Assembly (NCBI GenBank): GCA_016788295.1
Contig: JAEUSY010000002.1
Location: 1-64,000, forward strand
Length of the DNA: 64,000 nucleotides
Reading direction: 5' to 3'
Origin: Flavobacteriales bacterium
GTDB lineage: Bacteria > Bacteroidota > Bacteroidia > Flavobacteriales_F > PHOS-HE28
Notes under the pieces: generated by a model
What the model was told of the DNA's origin: nothing
Database searches by the model: none
What the model saw: the letters and a program-made list of their open reading frames with translations, nothing else
Position numbers and translations under genes: made by a program
Shown: in pieces, positions 45,331-53,669 of the stretch
How positions within the stretch are numbered: position 1 is the first letter of the stretch
Layout of the letters: each line of letters opens with the position of its first letter

Positions 45331-46980
45331 CTACCTCCGCCCCCCCGGCACTCCCCCACCTTGCGGCTTCTGCGGTGTTGCGGGCGGTGGCGTTTTCTTC
45401 ACCTGGCCATCCTCGTACTCCACGCTCTTGGTCACCTTGCCGTTGCGGTCGTAGAAGTTCATGGTGCCGTGCAGGCGGCCTTCCTTGTAGGTCATCTCCT
45501 GCACCAGGCGGCCACGCTGGTCGTAGACTTTGCAGGGGCCGTGCGGGTCGCCGTTCTGGAAGGACTGTTCGCGCATCTTCACGCCGGCATCATCATAGTA
45601 GGTCCACGCGCCGGTGGGCATGCCGTTGCTGAACAGGCCCTCGCTGATCACGTTGCCACCCACGCCGTAGGTGATCCAGCGGCCGCTCTTCTTGCCTGCC
45701 GCGTAGAAGCCTTCCTCCCGCACACGCCCACCGATGGGCTTCTCGGGTACTGACTCGAAATAGAATTTCCATGACCCGTCCTTCAGGTCATCCTTGTAGT
45801 ACCCTTCAAAATCAGGTTGTCCGTCAGGGAAGAAGCCGCGCCATAAGCCTTCCATGCGCCCCTGTTTGAAATGGCCGATGGACTTGTCGGTGCCGTTCTC
45901 GAACCAGCTGTGCCACTCGCCGTCCTCCTTCCCGTTCCCATAAGGACCTTCCTGTAGCTTCTGTCCTTTCTCGTACCACGTGGTCCATGTGCCGGTCTTT
46001 ACGCCTTTCTCGAACTGGCCTTTTTTCCAGAACTGGCCACCCTCGTAGAAATAGACCCACTCCCCCTGTTCCTTGTCCGCCGCGAACGCCCCGGTAGTGC
46101 TCAGCTGGCCGTTGGGGTACCAATACTTCCATACCCCTTCGCGCAGCCCGCTCTTGAAGGGGCCTTCCATATCCTTTTTACCTGCGGTGGTGTACCAGGT
46201 CCACACGCTGTCCTTTTCGCCACCGCGGAAGGCACCGCTCACGTTCACCTGCCCTGATCGATACCATAAGGTGTAAGGTCCGTGCAGGCGGCCCGCGAGG
46301 TGCGTTTCCGTTTTCTCCTGTTTTCCATTCGAGTACCAATAAGACCACTTCCCCGACTGAAGACCGCCTTGGTATTGGCCGCGCGCCTTCTCATTACCGG
46401 CGGGATATCGCTCCACATAAGAGCCGCTTTTCACTCCCTTGATGTACTGGCTCTCCTCCTGCACACTGCCGCTGGCGTAGTGGGTGCGCAGGAAGCCATC
46501 GCCGTTGGTGATGGTGCGCACACCGGTGGTGTCCCAGGCATCGGTGACAAGCACCAGGGTGTCCTGCCACACCTCGCGCAGCATGGGCACGCTATCGGGG
46601 TAGTAGTAGGTCCATGGCCCGGTCTTGCGGCCCTTGTTGTACGCGCCGCGTTCCATGATCTTGCCATCGCGGTAGCGGGTAACGCGCACGCTGTCCTCCA
46701 CCCCGCGCTTGAACCAGCCATCGTGCTGCACGCCGCCACCGGGGTAATAGATGCGCACATGGCCATCGCGTTCGCCGCCCTTGAACTCGGCCTGTTCGAT
46801 AAGGCGGCCCTCGCGGTCGTAGAACTTCCATTCGCCCCACTCGCGGCCGTTCACCATAAGGCCCTCGCTGCGCTTGACGGTCTTCTTCGCATCCCAATGG
46901 TCCACGAAGGGTTCCACGCTCTGCGCGGAGGCGGAAGCCAAAAGGCCCAGACAGAAAAAGAGGACGAGGGAACGGAGCAT
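45331..46980 (-). CDS. YwqK/MORN-2-type repeat protein, exported
   Basis: 549 residues with a signal peptide (MLRSLVLFFCLGLLASASAQ). The mature protein is almost entirely ~23-residue repeats of the type G-x-W-x-Y-x-x-G-x-x-x-x-x-G (GEWKFYDREGRLIEQAEFKGG, GKWSYWYSNGKQEKTETHLAG, GVWKYWYPNGQLSTTGAF, GTWTTWYEKGQKLQEGPYGNG). These are annotated as toxin-antitoxin YwqK-like antitoxin or MORN_2 repeats. No toxin gene is nearby, and the antitoxin label is not supported here. The C-terminus is Pro/Gly-rich (PPPATPQKPQGGGVPGGRR) and lacks a T9SS domain. The role is unknown; it may bind envelope partners. It is transcribed divergently from the pentaheme cytochrome gene. Confidence 0.85.
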   Translation of the reverse strand: MLRSLVLFFCLGLLASASAQSVEPFVDHWDAKKTVKRSEGLMVNGREWGEWKFYDREGRLIEQAEFKGGERDGHVRIYYPGGGVQHDGWFKRGVEDSVRVTRYRDGKIMERGAYNKGRKTGPWTYYYPDSVPMLREVWQDTLVLVTDAWDTTGVRTITNGDGFLRTHYASGSVQEESQYIKGVKSGSYVERYPAGNEKARGQYQGGLQSGKWSYWYSNGKQEKTETHLAGRLHGPYTLWYRSGQVNVSGAFRGGEKDSVWTWYTTAGKKDMEGPFKSGLREGVWKYWYPNGQLSTTGAFAADKEQGEWVYFYEGGQFWKKGQFEKGVKTGTWTTWYEKGQKLQEGPYGNGKEDGEWHSWFENGTDKSIGHFKQGRMEGLWRGFFPDGQPDFEGYYKDDLKDGSWKFYFESVPEKPIGGRVREEGFYAAGKKSGRWITYGVGGNVISEGLFSNGMPTGAWTYYDDAGVKMREQSFQNGDPHGPCKVYDQRGRLVQEMTYKEGRLHGTMNFYDRNGKVTKSVEYEDGQVKKTPPPATPQKPQGGGVPGGRR

Positions 46981-47161
46981 GCGACGAAGGTAAACCGACA
47001 CTGAACGCGGCCAGAGGACCGGAGCACCACCGATGAACAACGTACTGGTGAATGCCGATGGTGCGTGCCAATGGCGCGTTGGGATACCGCGCATGGACGC
47101 CACCTGGCGAACACGGCGATGGCCGCACCTGTTACCTTGCGCACACCTGCCGAAGAACACC

Positions 47162-49096
47162 ATGCGCCGTTGGCTATTCCTTACCGCACTGCTGAGCGTG
47201 GTGCTCCTGTTCACCGCGTGGAACGAGGCCGTGCGACCGGTAAGCGGACCACACAGCAGTTTTGAGCTGAGGCTGCTGCGGAGCACGGACAGCCTGGCCG
47301 TGCAGATCGGCACCTACTTCACCACGGCCGGTCGTTGTGCCGGTTGCCATGGCACCGATCTGCTGGGCATCGCCAGCATCGATGGCCAGGGACGTGATGT
47401 GAACGTGGTGGACGACTGGCGCAGCACCATGATGGCCAACAGCGCACGCGACCCCTTCTTCCGGGCCAAGGTGGAGCACGAGGTGTTGGTGAACCCCGCG
47501 CACCAAGGCCCCATTGAGAACAAGTGCCTGAGCTGCCATGCACCGCTGGGCATGCACCAGGAACGCATGCTGGGCCATCCACCCTTCACCATGGCCATGC
47601 TTGATACCAGCAAAATGGGACTTGACGGTGTGAGCTGCCTCTCGTGCCACATGCAAAGCGAGGCTACGGCGGGCACCTTCTTCAGCGGCGAGCTCGAGTT
47701 CGATTCGGCACGCGTGTACGGGCCCTACAGTGATGACCAGATCAACCCGGCAATCATGCAGTTCTTCGTGCGGTTCACGCCGGGTTTTGGCAGCCACATC
47801 GTGAACAGTAAGGTGTGCGCGGGTTGCCACACGTTGATCACCGAGACCATCGACCTTGAAGGCAACATCACCGGCGACACCTTCGTGGAACAGGCCACCT
47901 ACCACGAGTGGCTGAACAGCATCTACAGCGTGAACGGCACACAGTGCAACACCTGCCACATGCCGCGGATCAACGACCCCATACTGCTGGCGGCGGAGTA
48001 TCCGTTCCTGAACGCGCAGACACCCTACGGCCTGCACCACTTGGTGGGCGGCAACCTGCACATGCTGGAGTTGTTGAAAGCGAACAAAGATGCGCTGGAC
48101 ATTCCTGCGACCGATGTGCAGTTCGACAGCACCATCGCACGGTCCCACCGGCTGCTTACACAGCACACGCTGCTCCTGGACCTGGACCTTGTGGACCGGA
48201 CCAGCGATACGGCCTACTATGCCGTGCGATTGGAGAATCTTGCCGGGCACCGTTTCCCCAGCGGCTACCCTTCGCGCCGCGCGTTCATCGAGTTCGTAGT
48301 GCTGGACGCCACCGGCGATACCGTGTTCAAGAGCGGCCGCCTGAACAGCGAGCTGGAAGTGGAAGGGCACGATGCCACCTACGAGCCGCACTACACCATG
48401 ATCAACCGCAGCGAACAAGTGCAGATCTACGAACTGGTGATGGGCGATGTGAACGGCGATGTGACCACCGTCCTCGAGCGTGCCAAGGTCCCGATCAAGG
48501 ACAACCGATTGGTGCCTTACGGGTTCAGCACCGCGCACCCCAGCTACGATACCACGCGCATCGCCGGCAACGCGCTCACCGACCCCGACTTCAACCGCAA
48601 CACGTTGGGTGAGGAGGGCAGCGGCACCGACATCGTTTACTACCACATACCGGTAAGCAACGCCACGGGAGCCTTGCGCGCGTACGCGCGCGCGTACTAT
48701 CAACCTGTGCCCCCGGGCTGGAACCGCGAGATGTTCGAGCAGAGCGGTCCGGAGATCGATGCCTTCCGCAGCATGCTCGCCGCCAGTGATGGCACGCCGA
48801 CCCTGGTGGCCGCGGACTCGCTCCAAGTGGGCCCCGTGGGCATGTTGCTCCGCGACCCCGATCGCCTGGTGGTGTACCCCAACCCCACCACCGATGGGTG
48901 GGTGATGATCGATGTGCCCGATGGCGGACGACTGGAACTGAAAGGCGTGCAGACCATTGCGGGAGAGAACGTACCCGTGCGCATCGAACCACGTCGCCAG
49001 GGACTGCGTGTGCAACTGCCCAACACCACCGGCACCTATGTGCTGCTCTTCCACATTGACGGCAGGCCGGTGATCAAGCGGGTGGTGCGCCGATGA
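47162..49096 (+). CDS. Pentaheme c-type cytochrome with a T9SS sorting domain
   Basis: 644 residues from ATG 47162, with a signal segment (WLFLTALLSVVLLFTAW). Five CxxCH sites are present: GRCAGCH (Cys59), NKCLSCH, VSCLSCH, KVCAGCH and TQCNTCH, all in the first 270 residues. They resemble the cytochrome c554/NrfB-like multiheme group. A beta-rich middle region follows, then a C-terminal T9SS-type domain (LVVYPNPTTDGWVMIDVPDG ... YVLLFHIDGRPVIKRVVRR). Heme attachment occurs in the periplasm, after which SprA export would place the protein at the surface. It could act in extracellular electron transfer or detoxification; neither is shown. Its stop overlaps the MOSC gene start as ATGA. Confidence 0.85.
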   Translation: MRRWLFLTALLSVVLLFTAWNEAVRPVSGPHSSFELRLLRSTDSLAVQIGTYFTTAGRCAGCHGTDLLGIASIDGQGRDVNVVDDWRSTMMANSARDPFFRAKVEHEVLVNPAHQGPIENKCLSCHAPLGMHQERMLGHPPFTMAMLDTSKMGLDGVSCLSCHMQSEATAGTFFSGELEFDSARVYGPYSDDQINPAIMQFFVRFTPGFGSHIVNSKVCAGCHTLITETIDLEGNITGDTFVEQATYHEWLNSIYSVNGTQCNTCHMPRINDPILLAAEYPFLNAQTPYGLHHLVGGNLHMLELLKANKDALDIPATDVQFDSTIARSHRLLTQHTLLLDLDLVDRTSDTAYYAVRLENLAGHRFPSGYPSRRAFIEFVVLDATGDTVFKSGRLNSELEVEGHDATYEPHYTMINRSEQVQIYELVMGDVNGDVTTVLERAKVPIKDNRLVPYGFSTAHPSYDTTRIAGNALTDPDFNRNTLGEEGSGTDIVYYHIPVSNATGALRAYARAYYQPVPPGWNREMFEQSGPEIDAFRSMLAASDGTPTLVAADSLQVGPVGMLLRDPDRLVVYPNPTTDGWVMIDVPDGGRLELKGVQTIAGENVPVRIEPRRQGLRVQLPNTTGTYVLLFHIDGRPVIKRVVRR

Positions 49097-49911
49097 GCCT
49101 GACGCTCGGAGCCATCCACATCCATCCGATCAAATCCGTCGGTGGCTTCGGTGTGAACGAGGCGCGCCTCACCGACCGTGGCCTGGAACATGATCGGCGT
49201 TGGATGTTGGTGGACGAGCATGGCAACTTCATTACACAACGCGAAGTGCCTGACTTGGCCTGCCTGCACACCACACCGCACAGCGAAGGATTCCGCGTGA
49301 CCGATACGCGCGATGGTGCAACGCTCGATCTGCCGTGGACCTTCGATGGCAGGGAGACGAAGATGTGCTCGGTGTGGAGCGACCGTGTGCGCACGATGAT
49401 CACGGAGAATGCCTGGAGCACGTGGTTCAGTGAACGAATGGGGCGCACGGCACAACTGGTGCACATGCCCGATGCCACCAAGCGCCGCACCGATGGACGC
49501 TATGCCAAAGGCCTCACCTCACTGAGCGATGGCTTCCCGTACCTGATCGTTTCACAGGCCTCGCTCGATGACCTCAATGCACGAGGCGCTGCTTACGCAC
49601 ATGAGCAAAAGGGAACGTGGACGCCCATGACCATGGAGCGCTTCCGTGCGAACCTGGTGATCCATGGTGGCGATCCGTTCCAAGAGGACCACTGGCGCGA
49701 CATCACCATCGGCGCGGCAGGGTTCACGGTGGTGAAGCCCTGTGCGCGTTGCGTCATCATCAACACCGACCAGCACACTGGCTTGCGTGGCAGGGAGCCC
49801 TTGCGCACATTGGCCACCTTTCACAGCAAAGGCAACAAGGTGATGTTCGGCATGAACGCGGTGGGCGATGATGCAGGCACCGTGCGCGTTGGCGATCTTG
49901 TGGCCGCATGA
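49093..49911 (+). CDS. MOSC domain protein
   Basis: 272 residues with an N-terminal MOSC_N beta-barrel (LGAIHIHPIKSVGGFGVNEARLTDRGLEHDRRWMLVDEHG) and a MOSC domain carrying the conserved cysteine in PCARCVIINTDQHTG, then GNKVMFGMNAV. MOSC proteins bind molybdenum cofactor or transfer sulfur; YcbX and the mitochondrial mARC N-hydroxylated-compound reductases are the closest recognised types. No C-terminal ferredoxin domain is present, unlike YcbX of E. coli. It is linked by ATGA overlaps to both the cytochrome gene upstream and the transporter downstream. Confidence 0.9.
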   Translation: MSLTLGAIHIHPIKSVGGFGVNEARLTDRGLEHDRRWMLVDEHGNFITQREVPDLACLHTTPHSEGFRVTDTRDGATLDLPWTFDGRETKMCSVWSDRVRTMITENAWSTWFSERMGRTAQLVHMPDATKRRTDGRYAKGLTSLSDGFPYLIVSQASLDDLNARGAAYAHEQKGTWTPMTMERFRANLVIHGGDPFQEDHWRDITIGAAGFTVVKPCARCVIINTDQHTGLRGREPLRTLATFHSKGNKVMFGMNAVGDDAGTVRVGDLVAA

Positions 49912-50693
49912 TCCACTCCATCCTCAACGACAAGGCCACGCGCTTATACCTCATCCTCGGTGGCTTCTTCGTGGCCAACGCATTGATCGCGGAGATGATC
50001 GGCGTGAAGCTGTTCCAGTTGGAAGCCCTGATCGGCATCACAAAGGCGGACTTCACGTTGTTGGGACAAGAGCACCTGAGCTTCGTGCTGAGCGTAGGTG
50101 TGCTGCCCTGGCCCATCGTGTTCATCATGACCGATGTGATCAACGACTACTACGGCGTGCGTGGTGTGCGCTTCCTCACCCTGCTCACTGCCGGGCTCAT
50201 CGCCTTTGCGTTCCTTGTGCTCTTCGCAGCCATTCACATCGCTCCCGCCGACTTCTGGATCACGAGCAGCAGTGCGCAAGGAGTGCCCGACATGCAGGCC
50301 GCCTTCGCTGCGATCTTCGGTCAGGGCATGAACATCATCGTGGGTTCGCTGGCAGCTTTCGTGGTGGGGCAGTTCGTTGATGCGCTCAGCTTCCGCGGCA
50401 TCAAGCGTATCACCGGCGATAAGCGCATCTGGTTGCGCGCAACGGGAAGCACGCTCATCAGCCAGCTCATCGACAGCGTGGTGGTGACCTACATGGCGTT
50501 CTGGGTACTGAAGGACTGGAGCTTCGCCCTTTGCACCGCACTGGTGATCACTGCCTACGGGTACAAACTGGTGGTGGCACTGTTGAGCACACCGCTGGTA
50601 TACCTCGTGCATGCCGGCGTGGAACGCTATCTTGGTACTGAACGGGCACAGGCCATGCGCAAGGCCGCACTGCTCGGACGGGACGAACAATGA
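49908..50693 (+). CDS. Queuosine precursor transporter (YhhQ/VUT family)
   Basis: 261 residues with six or more membrane helices (LYLILGGFFVANALIAEMIG, LPWPIVFIMTDVINDYYGVRG, LTLLTAGLIAFAFLVLFAAIH, IIVGSLAAFVVGQFVDALSF, VVVTYMAFWVLKDW). The motif TDVINDYYG and the region DALSFRGIKRIT match the ECF-related YhhQ family, which imports preQ1/preQ0 or queuine. It probably supplies salvage substrate for tRNA queuosine formation; QueG (24865-25809) acts later in that pathway. It overlaps both neighbours by ATGA. Confidence 0.92.
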   Translation: MIHSILNDKATRLYLILGGFFVANALIAEMIGVKLFQLEALIGITKADFTLLGQEHLSFVLSVGVLPWPIVFIMTDVINDYYGVRGVRFLTLLTAGLIAFAFLVLFAAIHIAPADFWITSSSAQGVPDMQAAFAAIFGQGMNIIVGSLAAFVVGQFVDALSFRGIKRITGDKRIWLRATGSTLISQLIDSVVVTYMAFWVLKDWSFALCTALVITAYGYKLVVALLSTPLVYLVHAGVERYLGTERAQAMRKAALLGRDEQ

Positions 50694-51214
50694 GCGATTC
50701 GGTCATCATCGACCCCCTGACGAAGGACGACCATGCGGGCGTGTACCAACTGGTGCATCGCGAACGCTTGCGGCTGGAGCCCTACTTCCCGGTGACCTGT
50801 TCGCGCTGCAGCGATCCGCGATCCACGCGTGCCTACATCAAAGAACTGCTCGCACGGCGCAAGAAGCATGAGCTGCACTGCTTCGTAATGCGCGACTATG
50901 AAGGCGGCGATCCGATCGGGTTGGTGTTCCTGAAAGAGTTCGACTGGTCGGTGCCCAAATGTGAAACGGCCTACTTCGTTAGCTCCACGTACGAACGGCG
51001 TGGGCTCACCACCATGGCACTGATGTGGACGCTCGACTTCGCGTTCGGCACACTGGGCCTCGCCAAGGTGTATGCGCGCGTGGCACCGGACAACATTGCC
51101 AGTTGCAAAGTGCTGGAGAACTGCGGCTTCCAACGCGAGGGCCTCCTGCGCCAGGACTTCCGCACGCACGACGGCCGCCTGATCGACCTCTACCTTTATG
51201 GTCGATTGAAGTAA
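50690..51214 (+). CDS. GNAT-family N-acetyltransferase (RimJ/RimL type)
   Basis: 174 residues. The RimJ/RimL-like pattern is visible: IIDPLTKDDHAGVYQLV, FVMRDYEGGDPIGLVFLKEFDWSVPKCETAYFV, the acetyl-CoA loop YERRGLTTMALMWTLDFAF, and GLAKVYARVAPDNIASCKVLENCGFQREGLLRQDF. It transfers acetyl from acetyl-CoA to an amino group of an unknown substrate, possibly a ribosomal protein. It is the last gene of the ATGA-linked chain. Confidence 0.9.
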   Translation: MSDSVIIDPLTKDDHAGVYQLVHRERLRLEPYFPVTCSRCSDPRSTRAYIKELLARRKKHELHCFVMRDYEGGDPIGLVFLKEFDWSVPKCETAYFVSSTYERRGLTTMALMWTLDFAFGTLGLAKVYARVAPDNIASCKVLENCGFQREGLLRQDFRTHDGRLIDLYLYGRLK

Positions 51215-51226
51215 CGCCGCACAGCA

Positions 51227-51400
51227 ATGGCCAAGGCAGCACCACGCAAGGCCCGCACCGTGACCGATCGGATCGAACGCAGCGTGAAACGCGCCGCGCA
51301 GAAAGCAGCGGGCGTCTTCGATGGTCGCTTTCGTCCGCGCGTGGTGAAGAGCCGCAAGACCTACAAGCGCAAACCCAAGCACCCTGACACCGACACGTAA
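51227..51400 (+). CDS. Small highly basic protein (57 residues)
   Basis: The reading frame runs from ATG 51227 to TAA 51398-51400 and begins MAKAAPRKARTVTDRIERS, ending with VVKSRKTYKRKPKHPDTDT. It is rich in Lys and Arg, with a single central hydrophobic patch (AAGVFDGRF). A nucleic-acid or ribosome-binding role is plausible by charge alone; I recognise no family. It lies 12 nt after the GNAT gene and 41 nt before the flavoprotein gene, both on the same strand, and its codon use matches them, which supports a real gene. Confidence 0.6.
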   Translation: MAKAAPRKARTVTDRIERSVKRAAQKAAGVFDGRFRPRVVKSRKTYKRKPKHPDTDT

Positions 51401-51441
51401 GCACGTGAGCGAACGGTGCACATCCATACCTTGGCATCAAC

Positions 51442-53121
51442 ATGTCCAGGAACATCTCATCCCTCTCAGGCCGCGCAGGCAAGGAACTCGATGATGCATT
51501 GTGGGAACGCCTTCAACAGGCCGCCGATGGCACAGGCACACCCAGTGATGAGGCACTGACGCGGATCGCCGACGAGTTCCTGGTGGGCGAGGCGATCACC
51601 TATGGCACCAGCAGCTTCTACGACTTCCTGAAGAAGGAGAACGAAGGCGTGAAGGCTTACGTGTGCAACGGCAGCACCTGCCTGGTGGCCGGCACACAGG
51701 ACAAAGTGCACCACGCGCTCGGTCAGCATTTCAAGCCGGAAGAGATCGGCCACATGTGCTGCCTGGGGCGCTGCCACGAGAACAGTGCGTTCAATGTGGG
51801 TGGACGCAACTACAGTGGCAACAGCATCGATCAGCTGGACACGATCGTGAAGGGCGGCGCAGCCGATGCAGGGGGCAAGCATTTCGTGGGCACTTCCATG
51901 GAGCGGCCGATCCTAACTGCGCCGATGCCCGGTTTGGAAACGTTCTATGCGACCTGGGAAAAGGTGTTGGCCAGCGATGCGAACGACATCCTGAACGAGA
52001 TCAAGATCGCCACGATCCGTGGTCGCGGTGGTGCTGGCTTCCCGATGGGCTTCAAGTTGCAGGCATGCCGCGATGCGAAGGACGTGAGCGGTGGACCGGG
52101 TGAACGCAAGTACATCGTGTGCAATGCGGACGAAGGCGATCCCGCTGCGTTCAGCGACCGCTACCTGTTGGAGCAACGCCCACACCTCGTGCTGCTGGGC
52201 ATGATGATCGCCGGGTATTGCGTGGGCGCTGATACCGGTGTGCTCTACATCCGTGCGGAATATCCCGAGGCGGTGGAGATCGTGAAGCAGGCCATTGACG
52301 ACCTCGAAGCGAACGGATGGATCGGCGCCAACATCAAGGGCAGCGGTTTCAACTGGCGCTTCAAGGTGATCAAGGCTGCGGGTGCGTATGTGTGTGGCGA
52401 AGAGACCGCGCTGCTCAACAGCATAGAGGGCAAGCGTGGCGAAGTGCGCACACGTCCACCCTACCCTGCGCAACAAGGCTTGTTCAACCGACCCACGGTG
52501 GTGAACAACGTGGAGACACTGGCCTGTGTGCCGTGGGTGATCGCGAACGGAGGCGAGGCGTTCGCGAAGCTGGGCAGCGAGAAGAGCAACGGCACCAAGC
52601 TCGTGAGCCTGGACAGTGCGTTCAACCGACCTGGTCTTTACGAAGTGGAATGCGGCACACCGCTGCGCACGGTGATCGACGACCTCGGCAAAGGCTTCAG
52701 AAAAAAGGTGAAGGCCCTGCACATCGGCGGTCCGCTCGGTGGCATCGTGCCCCTGCACAAGATCGATCTGCTCGGCATCGACTTCGAGAGCTTCCAGAAG
52801 GAAGGCTTCCTGCTGGGCCACGCGAGCGTGCTGTGCATACCCGCCGACTTCCCGATGGTGCATTACCTCGAGCACTTGTTCGAGTTCACTGCGGCCGAGA
52901 GTTGCGGCAAGTGTTTCCCCTGCCGCATCGGATCGACACGCGGCAAGGAGTTGATCGAAGGCGCGCGTGTGCATGGCCGCAAGATCGACCGCGCCTTGTT
53001 CAACGACCTGGTGGAGACGATGGAGATCGGTTCGCTGTGCGCGCTCGGCGGTGGATTGCCGCTCGGTGTTCGCAACGCCTTGCAGTACTTCCGCGAAGAG
53101 CTGGACGGCTACTTCGCCTGA
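51442..53121 (+). CDS. NuoE/NuoF-type fused flavoprotein, likely NAD-linked formate dehydrogenase (or HoxF-like) beta subunit
   Basis: 559 residues. The N-terminal thioredoxin-like [2Fe-2S] domain has C75-x4-C80 and C107-x3-C111 (YVCNGSTCLVAG, MCCLGRCHENSAF). The NuoF part has the FMN/NAD motif IRGRGGAGFPMGFKLQ, NADEGDPAAFSDRYLLE, and GAYVCGEETALLNSIEGKRGE, then the [4Fe-4S] motif ESCGKCFPCRIGSTRG plus a later Cys in GSLCALGGG. It passes electrons between NAD(H) and an iron-sulfur partner. Such fusions occur in FdsB, HoxF and HydB-type enzymes; the 2Fe-2S alpha-subunit gene starting at 63679 makes a formate dehydrogenase likely. A TACCTTGG promoter-like element occurs at 51427. Confidence 0.9.
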   Translation: MSRNISSLSGRAGKELDDALWERLQQAADGTGTPSDEALTRIADEFLVGEAITYGTSSFYDFLKKENEGVKAYVCNGSTCLVAGTQDKVHHALGQHFKPEEIGHMCCLGRCHENSAFNVGGRNYSGNSIDQLDTIVKGGAADAGGKHFVGTSMERPILTAPMPGLETFYATWEKVLASDANDILNEIKIATIRGRGGAGFPMGFKLQACRDAKDVSGGPGERKYIVCNADEGDPAAFSDRYLLEQRPHLVLLGMMIAGYCVGADTGVLYIRAEYPEAVEIVKQAIDDLEANGWIGANIKGSGFNWRFKVIKAAGAYVCGEETALLNSIEGKRGEVRTRPPYPAQQGLFNRPTVVNNVETLACVPWVIANGGEAFAKLGSEKSNGTKLVSLDSAFNRPGLYEVECGTPLRTVIDDLGKGFRKKVKALHIGGPLGGIVPLHKIDLLGIDFESFQKEGFLLGHASVLCIPADFPMVHYLEHLFEFTAAESCGKCFPCRIGSTRGKELIEGARVHGRKIDRALFNDLVETMEIGSLCALGGGLPLGVRNALQYFREELDGYFA

Positions 53122-53200
53122 GCTGATCACACACGCGATGGCCTATGCGCATCGCTTGTTAGCGATCAGACACTCATACGAACGGTACGACCAGAAACGC

Positions 53201-53228
53201 CGAAGGGCCTGCTTTCGCAGGCCCTTCG
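53201..53228. terminator. Hairpin between the flavoprotein gene and the H1-like gene
   Basis: Perfect 12-bp arms cgaagggcctgc / gcaggcccttcg with loop tttc, located 80 nt past the flavoprotein stop and 19 nt past the convergent H1-like stop. There is no clear U-tract on either strand. Confidence 0.7.
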
Positions 53229-53246
53229 ATCGCAGCTGATAGCAGC

Positions 53247-53432
53247 TTACTTCTTGGGGGCAGCCTTCTTGGCAGCAGCCTTCTTGGGGGCAGCCTTCTT
53301 GGTCGCCTTCTTAGGAGCGGCCTTCTTGGCGGTCGCCTTCTTTGCTGCGGCCTTCTTCGGAGCGGCCTTCTTCGTGGCCTTCTTCGGAGCGGCTTTCTTC
53401 GTCGCTTTCTTCGGTGCTGCTTTCTTTGCCAT
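53247..53432 (-). CDS. Histone-H1-like Lys/Ala/Pro-rich protein
   Basis: 61 residues built from repeats of K-K-A-A-P-K-K-A-T, starting at ATG 53432 (MAKKAAPKKATKKAAPKK); the longer ORF frame to 53567 is not supported. It resembles the C-terminal tail of eukaryotic histone H1 and the Hc1-like or AlgP-like bacterial proteins that bind DNA through charge. It probably compacts or coats nucleic acid; the repeat also makes frame and length prone to slippage. It faces away from the two-component genes, beyond the GATC-dense spacer. Confidence 0.8.
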   Translation of the reverse strand: MAKKAAPKKATKKAAPKKATKKAAPKKAAAKKATAKKAAPKKATKKAAPKKAAAKKAAPKK

Positions 53433-53520
53433 TGTGTTTGGAGTTTGAACAAACGTAGGTCGATGCATGGCAATGGTGAACATGTGCATCAAAGATCTTT
53501 TCACCATCCATTGTTGAAAG

Positions 53521-53614
53521 CGTTGATCACGATCAACGATCGCATGCACTGATGGATCGATCCACATGATCGATCATCACATGATCAACGGTGATCACAT
53601 CCGCACTTCGATCA
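53521..53614. repeat. GATC-dense palindromic spacer
   Basis: About 94 bp hold ten GATC tetramers, many in nested palindromes: cgttgatc-ac-gatcaacg (53521-53538), tggatcgatcca (53553-53564), atgatcgatcat (53566-53577), and tgatca at 53583 and 53592. It lies between the H1-like gene and the response regulator stop. It is not coding; its role is unknown. Confidence 0.8.
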
Positions 53615-53669
53615 TCGCATCACGCAGCCATCGCATCAACGTTGCTCATCACACGCGACGTTCGCTGTG

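Noticed and set aside
45331..46980. Toxin-antitoxin system suggested by YwqK-like repeats
   Set aside because: There is no toxin gene nearby, the protein is exported and has many repeats; the antitoxin name for this repeat family does not carry over.
47174..49054. 626-codon minus-strand frame
   Set aside because: Opposite the pentaheme cytochrome, whose five CxxCH motifs and sorting domain make that strand the coding one.
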